Below are positions 13,901 through 22,090 of a stretch of DNA of 64,000 bases, in pieces. The notes beneath the pieces are model-generated. The model was not told where the DNA came from and made no database searches. It saw only the letters and a program-made list of their open reading frames with translations. A program made the translations under genes and the position numbers. The stretch lies in NCBI RefSeq assembly GCF_040436345.1, contig NC_133230.1:21834197-21898196 (forward strand), given 5' to 3'. The stretch is from Pagrus major. Its lineage: Eukaryota; Chordata; Actinopteri; Spariformes; Sparidae. The stretch's first letter is position 1. Each line of letters begins with the position of its first letter.

Positions 13901-14676
13901 ACGAGCTGCAGCCATTGGCCTATCGATTGAGCGACAGCTTTGAAAACAGCACCTGCACCAGTAAGCTGTCCAACCGGCCCTCTGTGCTCTCTGATGAGAT
14001 CGAGTATTGTGGGAAGGACGCGGGCAGGAACAGCATGGACAGGGACAGCGAGGAGATGTGCAGCCGTCAACATAAGATCTGCCAAGCGCCTCCAGCCCTG
14101 CAGACTTCATCTCCTTACAAAGAAAACACCCTGCGGCCTGTAGGCCTGGCACAGGAAGACGTAGCCAAGGACAAGCTGTTATGTAAAACATGCAGAGGTC
14201 AGTCTGGTGGCGTGAAGCACTGGAGCAATACATCCTTCTCCTCATCTTCCAGCTTAGAGGAGACCATCATCAGCCACACGATGGAGACCATTGACCAGCC
14301 ATCTCTCTGCAAAGACGAACAAACCACAGAGGAGAGCCTCCATCACCACTGTCGCTCCAAGAAAGGACACCTCTCCTCCCTGTCTCAGAGCTCCTGCGAG
14401 GGCCTGGAGGACTCGAACGATACGTGCCTGAGCGACATTGAACCGGGACCTTCCAACACGCAGCAAAACGAAGGAGAAGAAGAGGTTCAGTTACAACCAG
14501 GACATCTAAACGGGAAGAGAGACACGCTTCGCCTCTCACTGAAAGAAACTGTTTATGAGACGTGCAATAAAGGCCGAACCAGTCAGAGTGAGGAAGTTGT
14601 TATTATACCCAACAGTAAACCAGACCTGCCAGACGTTTGGATAAAGAGAGATGGACAGCGGGAGGATACATGTTGA
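837..14676 (+). CDS. disp2: Dispatched homolog 2 (RND/sterol-sensing-domain membrane protein)
   Basis: Ten coding exons join in frame to 1492 aa (human DISP2 about 1400): 837-931, 6433-6577, 6720-6997, 7089-7118, 7212-7335, 7958-8073, 8742-8857, 9766-9863, 10134-10292 and 11359-14676. All introns are GT-AG. The N-terminal about 170 residues are Cys/His/Ser-rich and divergent. TM1 (about 189-212) follows [10 protein letters not shown] and precedes LPDFSDPLL, as in human DISP2. A luminal domain with [14 protein letters not shown] follows. A sterol-sensing/RND half begins near 512, and a second RND half has [14 protein letters not shown], its Asp near residue 1072. The cytoplasmic tail carries conserved [34 protein letters not shown] and SKPDLPDVW blocks. 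DISP1 uses sodium flow to release lipid-modified Hedgehog; DISP2 is neural and its role is unclear. TM4 reads [14 protein letters not shown], without the acidic pair of DISP1. The last exon holds 74% of the protein; exon 4 is only 30 bp. Confidence 0.95.
2120..2400. repeat. Interspersed teleost repeat fragment (intron 1 of disp2)
   Basis: The AT-rich text with blocks such as CGACCAACTACAACACTAAAATG, split by short indels, and GAGTATTTTTACAGTGTGG ending near 2370, matches a very common fish repeat whose other end (TGGAAAGTAAC...TTTACTCAAG) appears at 20885-21300. Identification is from memory of the family, and the boundaries are approximate. Confidence 0.5.
2750..3080. mobile_element. TTAA-flanked MITE with about 20-bp inverted ends
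   Basis: A 331-bp non-autonomous DNA element in disp2 intron 1. It is bounded by TTAA at 2746-2749 and 3081-3084. The left end AGGGGCATTGTGTAGTTTTG pairs with the right end CAAAACTACATAGTGCACCT (17 of 20 positions as inverted repeats). TTAA duplication is the habit of piggyBac and Kolobok-type transposases; which one mobilised it cannot be told here. A shortened relative sharing GTCCCCAGAA, GGGTCCGCCAAAT and GTTGTCCTTTAAGGTCAG lies at 55370-55576. Confidence 0.75.
3597..3809 (-). mobile_element. tRNA-derived SINE with perfect 19-bp target-site duplication
   Basis: Read on the minus strand, the head is tRNA-like: an A box in TTAGCTCAGTTGGTTGAGC (3781-3799) and a canonical B box GGTTCGAATCC (3723-3733), about the spacing of a tRNA gene. 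A body and the tail TAAAGGCATAAAAGCCCC follow, then an A-run (T-run on the plus strand). The flanks 3578-3596 and 3810-3828 are identical: GGATGTCTCTCACATTTCT. This is the signature of LINE-assisted retroposition, and the unmutated duplication implies a fairly recent insertion. It sits in disp2 intron 1, antisense to the gene. Confidence 0.9.
5025..5695. repeat. Composite interspersed fish repeat
   Basis: Two stretches (about 5025-5150 and 5430-5695) contain phrases I recall from one abundant teleost repeat, including GCCATGCTAGTGGCTC, CATGAATGTCTGTACCAAAT and CACCAAAGTCAGTAGGA. The interval between them is less clear. It ends at the AT microsatellite. No transposase or reverse transcriptase is encoded. 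Class uncertain. Confidence 0.45.
5699..5771. repeat. (AT)n microsatellite, about 36 units
   Basis: An uninterrupted AT dinucleotide run in disp2 intron 1, likely to be length-polymorphic and able to extrude a cruciform. Confidence 0.95.
7004..7028 (+). mobile_element. MITE end fragment beside disp2 exon 3
   Basis: TTTAAAGGAATAGTTAGACA followed by TTTTG matches the terminal sequence of the palindromic MITE family seen at 10825-11290, 39150-39505 and 41035-41405. Only the tip is present, six bases after the exon 3 donor. It is a remnant or solo end within the 91-bp intron 3. Confidence 0.5.
7918..7944 (+). repeat. (GT)n run just upstream of disp2 exon 6
   Basis: About 13 GT units end 13 nt before the exon 6 acceptor (AG at 7956-7957). 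This replaces most of the polypyrimidine tract; only CTCTGTGTTC separates the repeat from the splice site. Confidence 0.9.
8200..8620. repeat. Interspersed repeat in disp2 intron 6
   Basis: Shares phrases with 61750-62260, for example TTTTGGTTNNCTGGCTC-type text, GGCTGCAGCA, AACTGCTGGAT and CTTNAAAAGGTGA. It also carries ACACTGCCCCTTAGTGGC, common at the ends of fish repeats. No coding capacity; boundaries approximate. Confidence 0.4.
9468..9687. mobile_element. TTAA-flanked MITE, AGGGACA family, copy 1
   Basis: Inserted in disp2 intron 7. TTAA duplications at 9464-9467 and 9688-9691 flank the 220-bp element. Its left end AGGGACAATTCACCCCAAAA pairs with the right end TTTTGGGGTGTGCTGTCCCT. 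Internal phrases TGCCATCTAGTTC and AGACAGACATCTCTAC recur, inverted or diverged, in copy 2 at 40755-41015. Non-autonomous. Confidence 0.8.
10825..11290. mobile_element. Palindromic MITE in disp2 intron 9
   Basis: The left arm has GAGTTAGATGGGAAGACTGA, TACCACTTTCATGTCTG and TTAGCTCAGCTTAGCATAGA. The right end has GAGTGGTATCGATCTTCTCA, so the ends can fold back on each other. Other family copies lie at 39150-39505 and 41035-41405. It ends about 70 bp before the last disp2 exon. Terminal TTAA sites are not clear in this copy. Confidence 0.6.
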
Positions 14677-15412
14677 GGGAAGTCGGAGGAATCTTTGCAA
14701 GCACTGTGCATTAATCGCTCTAAATTTATAAAAAAGGGAAAGGAATCACTGAACTAGAAAAGATGCATTCACTGTTAGTTTTGTACAACACTCAAAGGAA
14801 ATATAAGCCAACTGCAAATGTAACATGTGACAGCATGGTTGTCTAATGTTGCTGCTAAGGTTGTTACAGTGTATGTTACAGATGGATGAGGTCAGAGCAT
14901 GAGTGTTTCTTCAGCCAAAGGTCAAATCAAAGCATGACTTGTTCAGCCTGGCAATGAAGGAAGTCTGTTTTTCAGCCACAACCTTGCAGCAGTATCACAC
15001 TTGAAGAGACTGCAGTGTGTTCTTAACACAAAAATCATCAAGTGCTGCAGAATTTATTTCGTGCCTGGAACTTTTTAACACCTGCACAGACTGGGTAATG
15101 ACAGCAGCCACTGGCTCCTCTTCATGCTGGTATTGACCTTAATGAGCCATATACATTCATGGTATTCTGAACATTAAAAGATAAATAGGAGATATGCAGA
15201 GAGAGAGAGAGAGAGAGAGAGCGCTGCACTGAGAGTTGGTTTCAAACTTTGTGGCGATAATATGTACAGTAAGTATCCTTTGTGACCATGACGTGGAAAA
15301 CCAGAAACCTGAAGTTAGTAATGTGTCATTTGTTGTCATGACTTGTTTGCATTTAGTGTTTCACTGTCAAATTAAAGTCATGCTGTTTGTTCCAGTGTCT
15401 GTGCCAAAAAAT

Positions 15413-16361
15413 TAGGGATGCACGATAATATATATGATAATTACCTGCCTCTCATGGCTGATCCTGACAAGATAACCAATAACTTACCGTTTGTGATTGG
15501 TGATGACAACTTTTTAGGTGACATGAAAGATTTGTTGTATTAAAACTCATACACTTTCTCCCTCCTCTCCAAAGCCTTGAGGAACATGTACTGCAAATTG
15601 CAATCTTGTTGTTCTCTGTAACTGTAAGACACCAGCGACGACATGTTTGGCTTTCTGGTCTGCGCTGCATGGCTCTACCCAGGTGCAGCAGTTTGATGTC
15701 AAGAGTGCAACAACAGCATGCTAGGCTTGTTCTTCTTCTTCTCTGTGTTAATTGATGGATTGCCGGATGTCGACTGTTGGTACAAGCTGCCATTGACCGA
15801 CTATTTCAGTCGGCATTCTCTTCCCCTCTGCTATCTGTGTGTTACAACAACCGCCAAGCTAGCAACCTACACGTTTGAAATAGCAATTTAGCTTCACATT
15901 AACCTGGTCGCTCACAAACCTAAACAAGCTAGCAGTTGTTACCTTTTTTCTTGCCGGGATGTAGCCATTCTAATGCCAGGGTTTGCCTCTCCCTTGACAC
16001 TTTTTTTTACAGAGGAACAATTGCTGCACATAGAGGCAAAGTCCTGCCCGTTCTGGTGTGGGACCTTATTATAAACCTGCTCAGTGAATGACACCATCTC
16101 GCTACCATACATATTTTTTCAGAAATAAGGTCCTACTATTGAGGATATGCAAGACTGGCAAATTGAAGAAGATACATACTGCCACCTACTGTTTTGGAGT
16201 GTGTAGATGCTGCTTTTTTAAAATCAATGAAAGCAAATTTGACTTCATATTATCGGCTGTATTTATCAGCTATAATTTAATTATTGGAATAATAAATAAT
16301 AGTGTAAATTTCCCGGCTGATGAGTTATTGGCTTCGATATACTGTATATCGTGCATCCCTA
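15413..16361 (-). mobile_element. hAT-superfamily DNA transposon remnant with perfect 8-bp TSD
   Basis: The ends are perfect 15-bp inverted repeats, TAGGGATGCACGATA at the left and its complement at the right. They are flanked by identical 8-bp duplications CAAAAAAT at 15405-15412 and 16362-16369. An 8-bp duplication defines the hAT group. The 949-bp element is too short for a full transposase of about 600 aa but keeps a zinc-finger coding fragment on the minus strand (see 15452-15793), so it is an internally deleted copy and not an anonymous MITE. The intact duplication suggests modest age. Confidence 0.88.
15452..15793 (-). pseudogene. BED-type zinc-finger fragment of hAT transposase
   Basis: A 113-codon open frame inside the hAT element. 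Its middle reads ICSTCSSRLWRGG...FNTTNLSCHLKSCHH, which fits the BED finger pattern C-x2-C-xn-H-x(3-5)-H/C with the usual NTTNLxxHLK helix of ZBED and hAT transposases. The RNase-H catalytic domain and the C-terminal dimerisation domain are absent, so no transposition activity is expected. The first about 50 residues, before the finger, are not recognisable. Confidence 0.65.
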
Positions 16362-17108
16362 CAAAAAATGTCATTTTTACTTAAAGTACTTAAAGGCAAA
16401 AAGGGTTTCTAATACAGATATAAAACTATATGCAGGTTAAAACACTGTTAATGAGTTAAGGTGCGTACTATTCCAGGATTTATGGATGTCAGTGTATGCC
16501 TTAGCTTTTAAAAAGAAGTCATTTATTTCTAAAGCAGGAGTCGTACCATCACGTGCCACTGCTTCAACAGCTCACTATTTGTACATAGACCTTGCTGCAG
16601 CACTTTTAAGAGAAACTTAACAGAATATTTAAGGAACAGAGAGCCTTTATCTTCATTCAGTCCCACAGCTGAGATGTCACATCAGCTGATTTTGTGTGTC
16701 TCGGTTACAATGACAGTATTTATGACATGAACAGCATGTGCCAAATGTCTTTCAACAGGTTGTTTCATATGTGGAAACAACTCAAACTGTGTTTTGTGCA
16801 AGGATGTGTCCTTTAAATACATTAATTAAGAGATGTTTAGTGTATGTAGTGATGGTGGTTCAGACCTGGATGAGAAGAGACTTGTGTGTCAAATGTGCCT
16901 ATGAGCAGCGTTATTTTTGTTTGCTTTTGACATCTTGACTGTATAATCACAACTCTTCAAAGAGCCTTCACTTAACATCACTCAGCAGAATAACCTGCCT
17001 TAGAGATGTATTAAACTAACCAGAGGCTTTCTATGAAAAGGAGAACTTAAAAGGTCACCACCACTACTCTGTACAGGTGTCGATGTTGTTAATTTTTCAC
17101 AAAACTGA

Positions 17109-17158
17109 AATAAAATCAACCATTTATTTTCCTGCAGAGTTATGGCTTTTGATTTATT
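17109..17158. terminator. Opposed poly(A) signals of disp2 and rpusd2
   Basis: The plus strand has AATAAA at 17109-17114. The minus strand has AATAAA (TTTATT on plus) at 17123-17128 and 17153-17158. The first would end a long disp2 transcript; the others lie about 290-320 bp downstream of the rpusd2 stop. The two convergent genes would then meet or overlap here. Confidence 0.5.
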
Positions 17159-17442
17159 TAATGTCTTGGTTGGAGTACCAGATGGATCACAGGCTTAGAG
17201 GGATGAAATTAAATTAAAACAATATGCTTGACATTAATACAGTTCCCAAAGTAAAATTAAAACTTAAACATTTCTATTTTCCATTTTCGTTTAAGGCATA
17301 AAGCTTGGAGCCAAAGAAAATCAAACAGTATTCTGGTAAGCAGATGCTAAAACAAATTTTCATGCATTTTATACCAAAACCTCTTGAAGGATTTCTGCTC
17401 AGGCTTTTTTAAATGTCTGCAAAACATGTAATAAGGTCGGCT

Positions 17443-20080
17443 CTAATCAGCTTCCACCCAGTCCTCTTTAGCCCAGTCAGGTAAGCGTGTGGAATATTCA
17501 AAATCAGGTCCTTTGTAGCGTAACGCGTGGAGATACATGATGAGTTCCTTCTCCGTAGGATCTGGTCGTACCAGCTTACATTCACTGCACAGGTGGTCTC
17601 TAGTCCCTGGAGGAGTTTTGGGAGTCGAGTCAGTTGCTTCTGTTCGACTTCCGTTTGAGTTGGTTGGGGATGTAAGTGGGGTATTGTTAGGATTTATGTC
17701 TGCGCAGCCCTGATTCACAATTTCACTGCTTGTTGGCACCTGTGTATCATTCTGTGTCTGATTAATTTCCTTGCTTGTGTTACGTTCAGAGGTGCCATCT
17801 AATTTATCTACTTTCTCAGACCTCTTCACATCCTCTGCGTCTTTTCCAATCCCGATCCCATCATCGGGAATATCCAACATGTGAAGGCTTTCCTGAGAGC
17901 GATGCTCCTCTACCAGAGCCTGCAGCAGCTCCTCGTCACTCTTTTCCACCAGGCCCCCCTTCCCCATCCGAGGACCCCAGGCTGAGGACCCATAGATGGG
18001 ATCATTGAGGATGGGGAAGCCGAGGTACTGAAGGTGGACCCTGATCTGGTGTGTGCGGCCAGTCAGGGGCAGACAGCGGACCACGCTGTTTTTTCCATTA
18101 AAGCTTATCCTCTGGAAGACGGTTCTGCAATCCTTTCCTTTCGGGTCAACCCTGCAGAGGCCAATTTTAAAGGAAACGACCAGAATGGGCTCCTCACAGA
18201 TCAGCTCCCCCTCTGGAAACTCCCCTGCTACTCGGCATACGTACTCCTTTTCCAGCTGTTAGAAAGCACAGATGTAAAAGGACATTTCTGAGAATTATAT
18301 CAATGACTTTATGGAAAAAGTGAGCTAAAGAATAAAACCAGTCAAATCTTATTTCTTTTACTGCCACTACTGTCTAAATAAAGTGCAAGCTTAAATTAAC
18401 ATACCTGTCTGTCTCGCACCAACTGGTCCAGTTTCTTTGAGATCTCCAGTGTCCTTGCAAAAAGCAACACTCCAGACGTCAGCCTGTCCAGTCTGTGGAC
18501 AGTGTGCAGCTCAGAGATGCCCCGCTCTTTTCCCAGGATGAAAATCACTGTGTTGTGGCGGAAGCGGCCACATGGGTGGACCGGAATGGAGGCAGGCTTG
18601 TTAACCACGAGCACCTCACCGTCATCCACCAGAATTTCCAGGGGAGTGCCGACTACAGGGGGTTCGTGGCGGTGCACTGTGTTCTTCATGTGATCATTAT
18701 TCTGTGGAGAGTCGGGGGAGGTTAAAGCGTTTGCAGGTTCTGTGATTTGGATTTTGCACTTAGCCATATAGCAAGTTTGGCAATATTTTGATAATATTTT
18801 AAATTGTAGAGTCCCATCACTCATCCTACTGTACTCTGTCAAGGTCAATACCATCTGGAACCAAAAGCATTCAGCAACAGGTGACTATTTCAAATAACTT
18901 GTTTTGTTCCTTCAGAAGAAGTATTTTGTAGCAGTATTTTAATGAGAGGAATGGTTGTTAAACATCTGGCTATTTTTCAGCCATTAGAGTTAGAGTTGCA
19001 ACAATTAACCAATGAGTTAATCGAAAGAAACTTATTGGGCAACTATTTTGATAATCTGTTAATCATTTCAATTTCAAAGGTTTGCTGGTTCCAGCTTCTA
19101 AAATCTAAGAATTTCTGTCTTGTAAATGTAGAGTCTTTTGGTTTTCGGACTCTTTGACAAAGAAGCAATCTGAAGGCATTTTAATCATCTATACGATTAA
19201 TCGATTAATTATGAAAATAGTTGGCAGATAATATCTTTGCAGCCCTATCTGTCATGTGAAGACAGATATTCTGAGCATACAAGAAAAGCTAGAGACGAGG
19301 GTTGTCAAAAGTATTGATAATTCAATATTTTATTTGATAACGTGCTCTTAACGATATCTGTAATCGATCATGTGAAAAGTACCAAAGCTATTAAAAGAAA
19401 GAAAGAAAAAACAGGACAATTACATTTTGTATCGGTATGTGTTCAGCGACTTTTTGCAGGATGTGTACACAAATAAGAAAATCATATTTCTTGCGCCTTA
19501 AAGTAATTTTTGTTTTTGTTATTCTTTCATTAAGCCATGTTCGCCTCATGGTAACACTGTGCTGTGTACTAAAGACATAAAGTCATACATGTGTACAGGT
19601 GACACTGACCCTGAGCACCACAGACAGGTCCTCCACAGGTGTCTCGTTCAGCCGGATGCGACCCTCCTTGACAGCCTCCTGGTAATACTCCATGGACTCG
19701 GCTCTGAACTCACTCTTGAACACCTCCAGGAGGCTTTTCCCAATCCACCGACCTTTACAGTAAGTCTTGAAGTCAAAGTAGTACGGACACACTTTTCGCA
19801 GGCCTCCTTCAAAGTAGTAGGAGGTCTCGTCGAAGTGCTCCTGGCTGAAGCTGACCCCCGGGTTCCTCTTCTGCGGAGGGGGGATGTATCTCTCGCCCCG
19901 ACGGAGGTTCTTCCCGCCGCCTCCTCTCCGCCTCTTCCCTCGGCCTTTTGCCTCGGGTTCGCCCGGCTCGTCGCTTTTGCGTTTGCCCGTCTCTGTTGCC
20001 TCTTTCTCCGCGGTTTTCTCCTCTGACACCGGGCTGTTTACCTCCGCCGGTGATTCAGTGACGACGGCTGCCTGCTCCAT
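17443..20080 (-). CDS. rpusd2: RNA pseudouridylate synthase domain-containing protein 2
   Basis: Three exons on the minus strand, 19610-20080, 18405-18701 and 17443-18255, join in phase 0 to 526 aa (human 545). The basic N-terminus (GKRRRGGGGK) leads into PPPQKRNPGVSFSQEHFDETSYYFEGGLR, split here from YYFDFKTYCKGRW, both near-identical to human. The RluA-family catalytic loop HRLDRLTSGVL places the active Asp near residue 229. Exon 3 begins LEKEYVC and carries RPLTGRTHQIRVHLQ-type text (here CLPLTGRTHQIRVHLQ). An acidic, Thr/Asn-rich insert follows, then LCSECKLV...LHALRYKGPDFEY at the end. The family isomerises uridine to pseudouridine in RNA; RPUSD2 modifies nuclear pre-mRNA (established). 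Start chosen at MEQAAVV; the in-frame ATG at 20266 would add 62 residues. Intron 1 holds a hAT-type MITE. Confidence 0.95.
18991..19257. mobile_element. hAT-type MITE in rpusd2 intron 1
   Basis: The 267-bp element has ends TAGAGTTGCAA (left) and TTGCAGCCCTA (right), inverted matches except two positions. The interior holds CGATTAATCGATTAAT and paired AGTTAATCGA/GGCAACTATTTTGATAATC motifs typical of a very common fish family (TAGGGCTGCAAC ends). No matching 8-bp duplication survives, so the copy is old. Confidence 0.7.
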
Positions 20081-20345
20081 CGCCGAGCTGCTCTGTTGAC
20101 ACCGTGACGAAGGAGAAGGACTCAGAGGACGATAAACGCTGTAACATGAACTAATGTGGTGTTGTACTTTATTACTGACACGTCTGTTAACTTTACTCGA
20201 AAAGAAAGACAGAAAATGACATTTTATCAAGCCTCTAACCAACAAACTCACGTGCATTACTCTCAAGCTAGAGGTCCTCCTCGTTTAAGTCGCCCAGTGA
20301 TGACGTAGATATGTAGTCTAACCAGCCACGTGTAGTTCAAACCTT
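20081..20345 (-). promoter_or_regulatory. rpusd2: rpusd2 promoter and 5' leader
   Basis: This lies upstream of the rpusd2 start. It holds a CRE-like TGACGTAG near 20300, a CACGTG E-box near 20328 and mild CpG enrichment. No TATA box at a fixed distance is evident. Confidence 0.4.
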
Positions 20346-20884
20346 ACTTTTTCTTTGACCTCAAGTGCAAATCACCTCCTTACCGAAGCATTATCGCCAC
20401 CAGCTGTTCATAATGTGTATTTAGTTACATGTGATGCTACAAGTACAAGATATGCCTTAATGATATTTCAAGGGTAATAAAATAATATGAGGCTGACGTC
20501 ATAATCCCAATTTGTTTTTTAAAAAAAATTCTTTGATGTGAAATGTGACAAGTGAAAATGTTGAAACTGTTGATCAATGATGATTCAGTAAAAAATGATG
20601 AATGAGATCTCTTGTAATGTTGATAAAAGTACTGGCTATGATGGATCATTATTAATTTATCATGAGAAGGGGGCAGCTAATTAAAGATTTGTCCCCTCCG
20701 TGCTACTTTTTGATCATGGAAATTGTATCATTTTGTGACACATTAGGGATCAAATGATGCAGGTTTTTCAGGGTCAGTACCTATAGAGATTACAAGTAAT
20801 TAAGGAACCAATAACCAATATTACGAACTGTATGCACACATTTGCATTAAAAATGAAAATCTAAGTGTCAGAATTTAGAATAAC

Positions 20885-21300
20885 TAGTGATGGAAAGTAA
20901 CAAAGCAATTTACTCAAGCACTGTACCTACTGTAAGTACAATTCTGAAGTACTTTACTTCAGTATTTTAATTGATTTTCTGCTACTTTATACTTCCTCTC
21001 CACTACATTTATTCGATAACTGTAGTTACTTTGCAAGTTCTGATTATTCAGTGATGATAGGCTAATACTTGTGACGTGCAACCCATCGAAAGTGGTGACT
21101 ACAGAGAAAGAATGCAGCATCAAAGCCAAAATAGCACATTTCAAAATAAACTGATCTCACGGGCGCTCATACTGATAATTAGAAAAATGCTGAATATCGG
21201 CCCAGATAATCAGCCAAGTCATGAAGCAGTCTGTCTTTATTACATTTCATTGTTGAAAGTACTCATTTAAGTACTTGTAAATAAAAATAATGATGTAATT
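20885..21300. repeat. Interspersed fish repeat between rpusd2 and pcmt
   Basis: It begins AGTGATGGAAAGTAACAAAG and ends near GTACTTGTAAATAAAAATAA, with repeated TACTTTA/AAGTACTT phrases such as CACTACATTTATTCGATAAC. This is a very abundant percomorph repeat (recalled, not searched). The middle (about 21060-21230) is not recognisable and may be a secondary insertion. Confidence 0.5.
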
Positions 21301-21421
21301 ACATTTTGTCCTAATCTAATTCAAAATATAAAAAATTCCTTCCTCGGCCTAGCTCTCCCTGACCCTGATGCATTCATATTCGGTAGAATAATGAACACAA
21401 CAAAGTATCCATTTAGTAGAT

Positions 21422-21427
21422 TTTATT
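21422..21427 (-). terminator. Candidate poly(A) signal of the methyltransferase gene
   Basis: TTTATT on plus is AATAAA on minus, about 665 bp beyond the stop codon at 22091. The interval 21428-22090 has no other gene and reads as 3' UTR. Confidence 0.4.
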
Positions 21428-22090
21428 AGTAAAGTGTACACATAAATCAATATTTGTACGGTTTCAGAAAATTAAGTGCCTCAGTTGATCCATTTTTGGC
21501 ACTCCTCTTCCCTACAGGAACAAAGTCAACAACACACATCCTGCACATACACTAAGTGAAGCCAGTAACAAGAAGGTCTTATCACAAAAAATATATTACT
21601 TTGTTATTTTGCTGAAATTTCATTTACATCCCTTGGCTTGTACTGTCTTTATATGTTACTACATTCATAACTAAAGCATTCCAAATTAGATTACACACAA
21701 ATTCATACATTTACAAACATCTGAATTTCCCTCAAGCATCCAGAAGGACACAAACTAGAAGCTCCTCATGCTGTTATTGCATTTTTCCTATTGCTGAACT
21801 TCACTAACTTATCCACAAACAATACTGTGAGTCATCACAACTGACTCCAAGGATTCTGGGAGTAAGGTCATCAGTCCAGCGGTGGTCGCTCCTCCGGTCA
21901 CTGTTTAAGTACCCTTGGAAGACAATCTGGTTTGGCAAACAGAGCGAGATCCTCCTTGTACGTTGCTAGGTGACAACCCAGCGGGGCAGGTGGCCGCTAA
22001 GTCTGGGGCTCAGTGAAACCACGAGGAGTGCTAGGGGGCCCCGGAGATGCAACACCAACGCCACCTCCTGCAGGGGCAACCACACTGCAG

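Larger units (their letters stand above)
14677..17130 (+). other. disp2: Probable long disp2 3' UTR, interrupted by a hAT element
   Basis: Non-coding sequence follows the disp2 stop. ATTAAA at 15371-15376 could end a short transcript. Unique 3'-UTR-like sequence continues past the hAT insertion to AATAAA at 17109-17114, which could end a long form. It includes a (GA)n run at 15198-15221. Human DISP2 also has a long 3' UTR (established), which favours the long form. Without transcripts the true end is an inference. Confidence 0.45.

Noticed and set aside
13747-14245. Long antisense ORFs under the disp2 tail
   Set aside because: Codon-bias shadows of the disp2 last exon; no conserved domain and no splice or promoter context.
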